64,000 bases of DNA from Steromphala cineraria. Taxonomy: Eukaryota; Mollusca; Gastropoda; Trochida; Trochidae. Positions 63,481 through 64,000 of the stretch are shown here, piece after piece. Under the pieces are notes generated by a model that was not told the origin of the DNA, did no database searches, and saw nothing but the letters and a program-made list of their open reading frames with translations. The stretch covers positions 46,739,227-46,803,226 of the forward strand of contig OU744732.1 in the NCBI GenBank assembly GCA_916613615.1, read 5' to 3'. Made by a program: the position numbers and the translations under genes. Each line of letters starts with the position of its first letter. Within the stretch, counting starts at the first letter, position 1.

Positions 63481-64000
63481 CCATCGAACCATAAATCATC
63501 AAACTTTTCAAGCCACAATTAAATAGTATTTATGTCACCTATGTCCATTCACATATTTACAACATGATAATATGATTGATGTAAAGAAATGACGTCACCA
63601 ATCTCTGGGTACTTATAGATTGTCATAAGTTTATACATACACTCGTCCACTCGTACCTCCTTTGATGTCTTTCTACCTACCTTTCCAATACAATGCATCA
63701 AAGAAATTTCTCACCTTTTGTCCCCCAAGACTACAAATCTAAAATCTTAATATGTCTGTAACAATGTGTAATAAATTATTTCTCGTATTTTCATGACCTC
63801 TAATGTTATTTGGATATACTGATCGTTTTTGGAATGATGGCAATAAGTCCAGCCTTTATTAACTAATAAGTTAATAATATTAATAAGAACTCACTGTGGT
63901 TAATATCTTCCCATGATCTTTATATTACCACAATATAACATAACATAACATAACAAGATAACATAAATACTAACACCTTGGCCGCGTGTACCCATAAAAT

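Overview
The window is nuclear DNA of an animal: AT-rich, intron-rich, with GT-AG splicing and dense transposon debris. The repeat types (tRNA-derived SINEs, an ACTC-tailed SINE, an intact DIRS retrotransposon, hairpin-ended elements with ~145-bp tandem cores) suggest a lophotrochozoan, most likely a mollusc. That placement is inference.

Layout. (1) 153-16226, minus strand: the first eleven coding exons (about 438 codons) of the condensin I subunit gene NCAPD2. The start codon is at 16226, a 5'UTR exon ends at 16815, and the gene runs off the left edge. Its intron between codons 277 and 278 holds a structurally complete DIRS-type tyrosine-recombinase retrotransposon (2980-9434) with three open frames, apparently identical inverted repeats and an internal complementary region. 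(2) 16816-17192: a compact shared promoter. (3) 17193-29235, plus strand: a complete 11-exon gene for the pore-membrane nucleoporin POM121 (1323 aa reconstructed), with an N-terminal membrane segment, basic NLS-like stretches and a 717-residue FG-repeat exon. A long AT-rich region, possibly 3'UTR, follows to about 32.7 kb. (4) 38443-44234, minus strand: the last two coding exons of an orphan class A GPCR resembling the vertebrate GPR153/GPR162 pair, with a ~660-residue cytoplasmic tail. Its upstream exons were not found. (5) 44235-64000: no convincing gene; scattered repeats.

The strongest non-genic signal is a repeat family with three copies (10686-11988, 33000-34443, 55978-57009). Each ends in a perfect GC-rich hairpin whose arms covary between copies; the other end is a small hairpin followed by CTAG. 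The core is a higher-order repeat of about 432 bp made of three ~144-bp monomers, each carrying AGGTCA-type nuclear-receptor half-sites. A second hairpin-ended family (21621-23101, 35330-35815, 54080-54710) also has ~145-bp monomers and carries GGGTCA-CAG-GGGTCA direct repeats. Smaller finds include hAT-type MITEs with exact 8-bp target duplications, a foldback MITE, several SINEs, two non-LTR retrotransposon tails, a retro-insert with a degenerate hammerhead-like core, and many minisatellites.

NCAPD2 and POM121 diverge from one promoter. One acts in chromosome compaction at mitosis and the other in nuclear pore and envelope assembly around it, so joint control is plausible but not shown by sequence alone.
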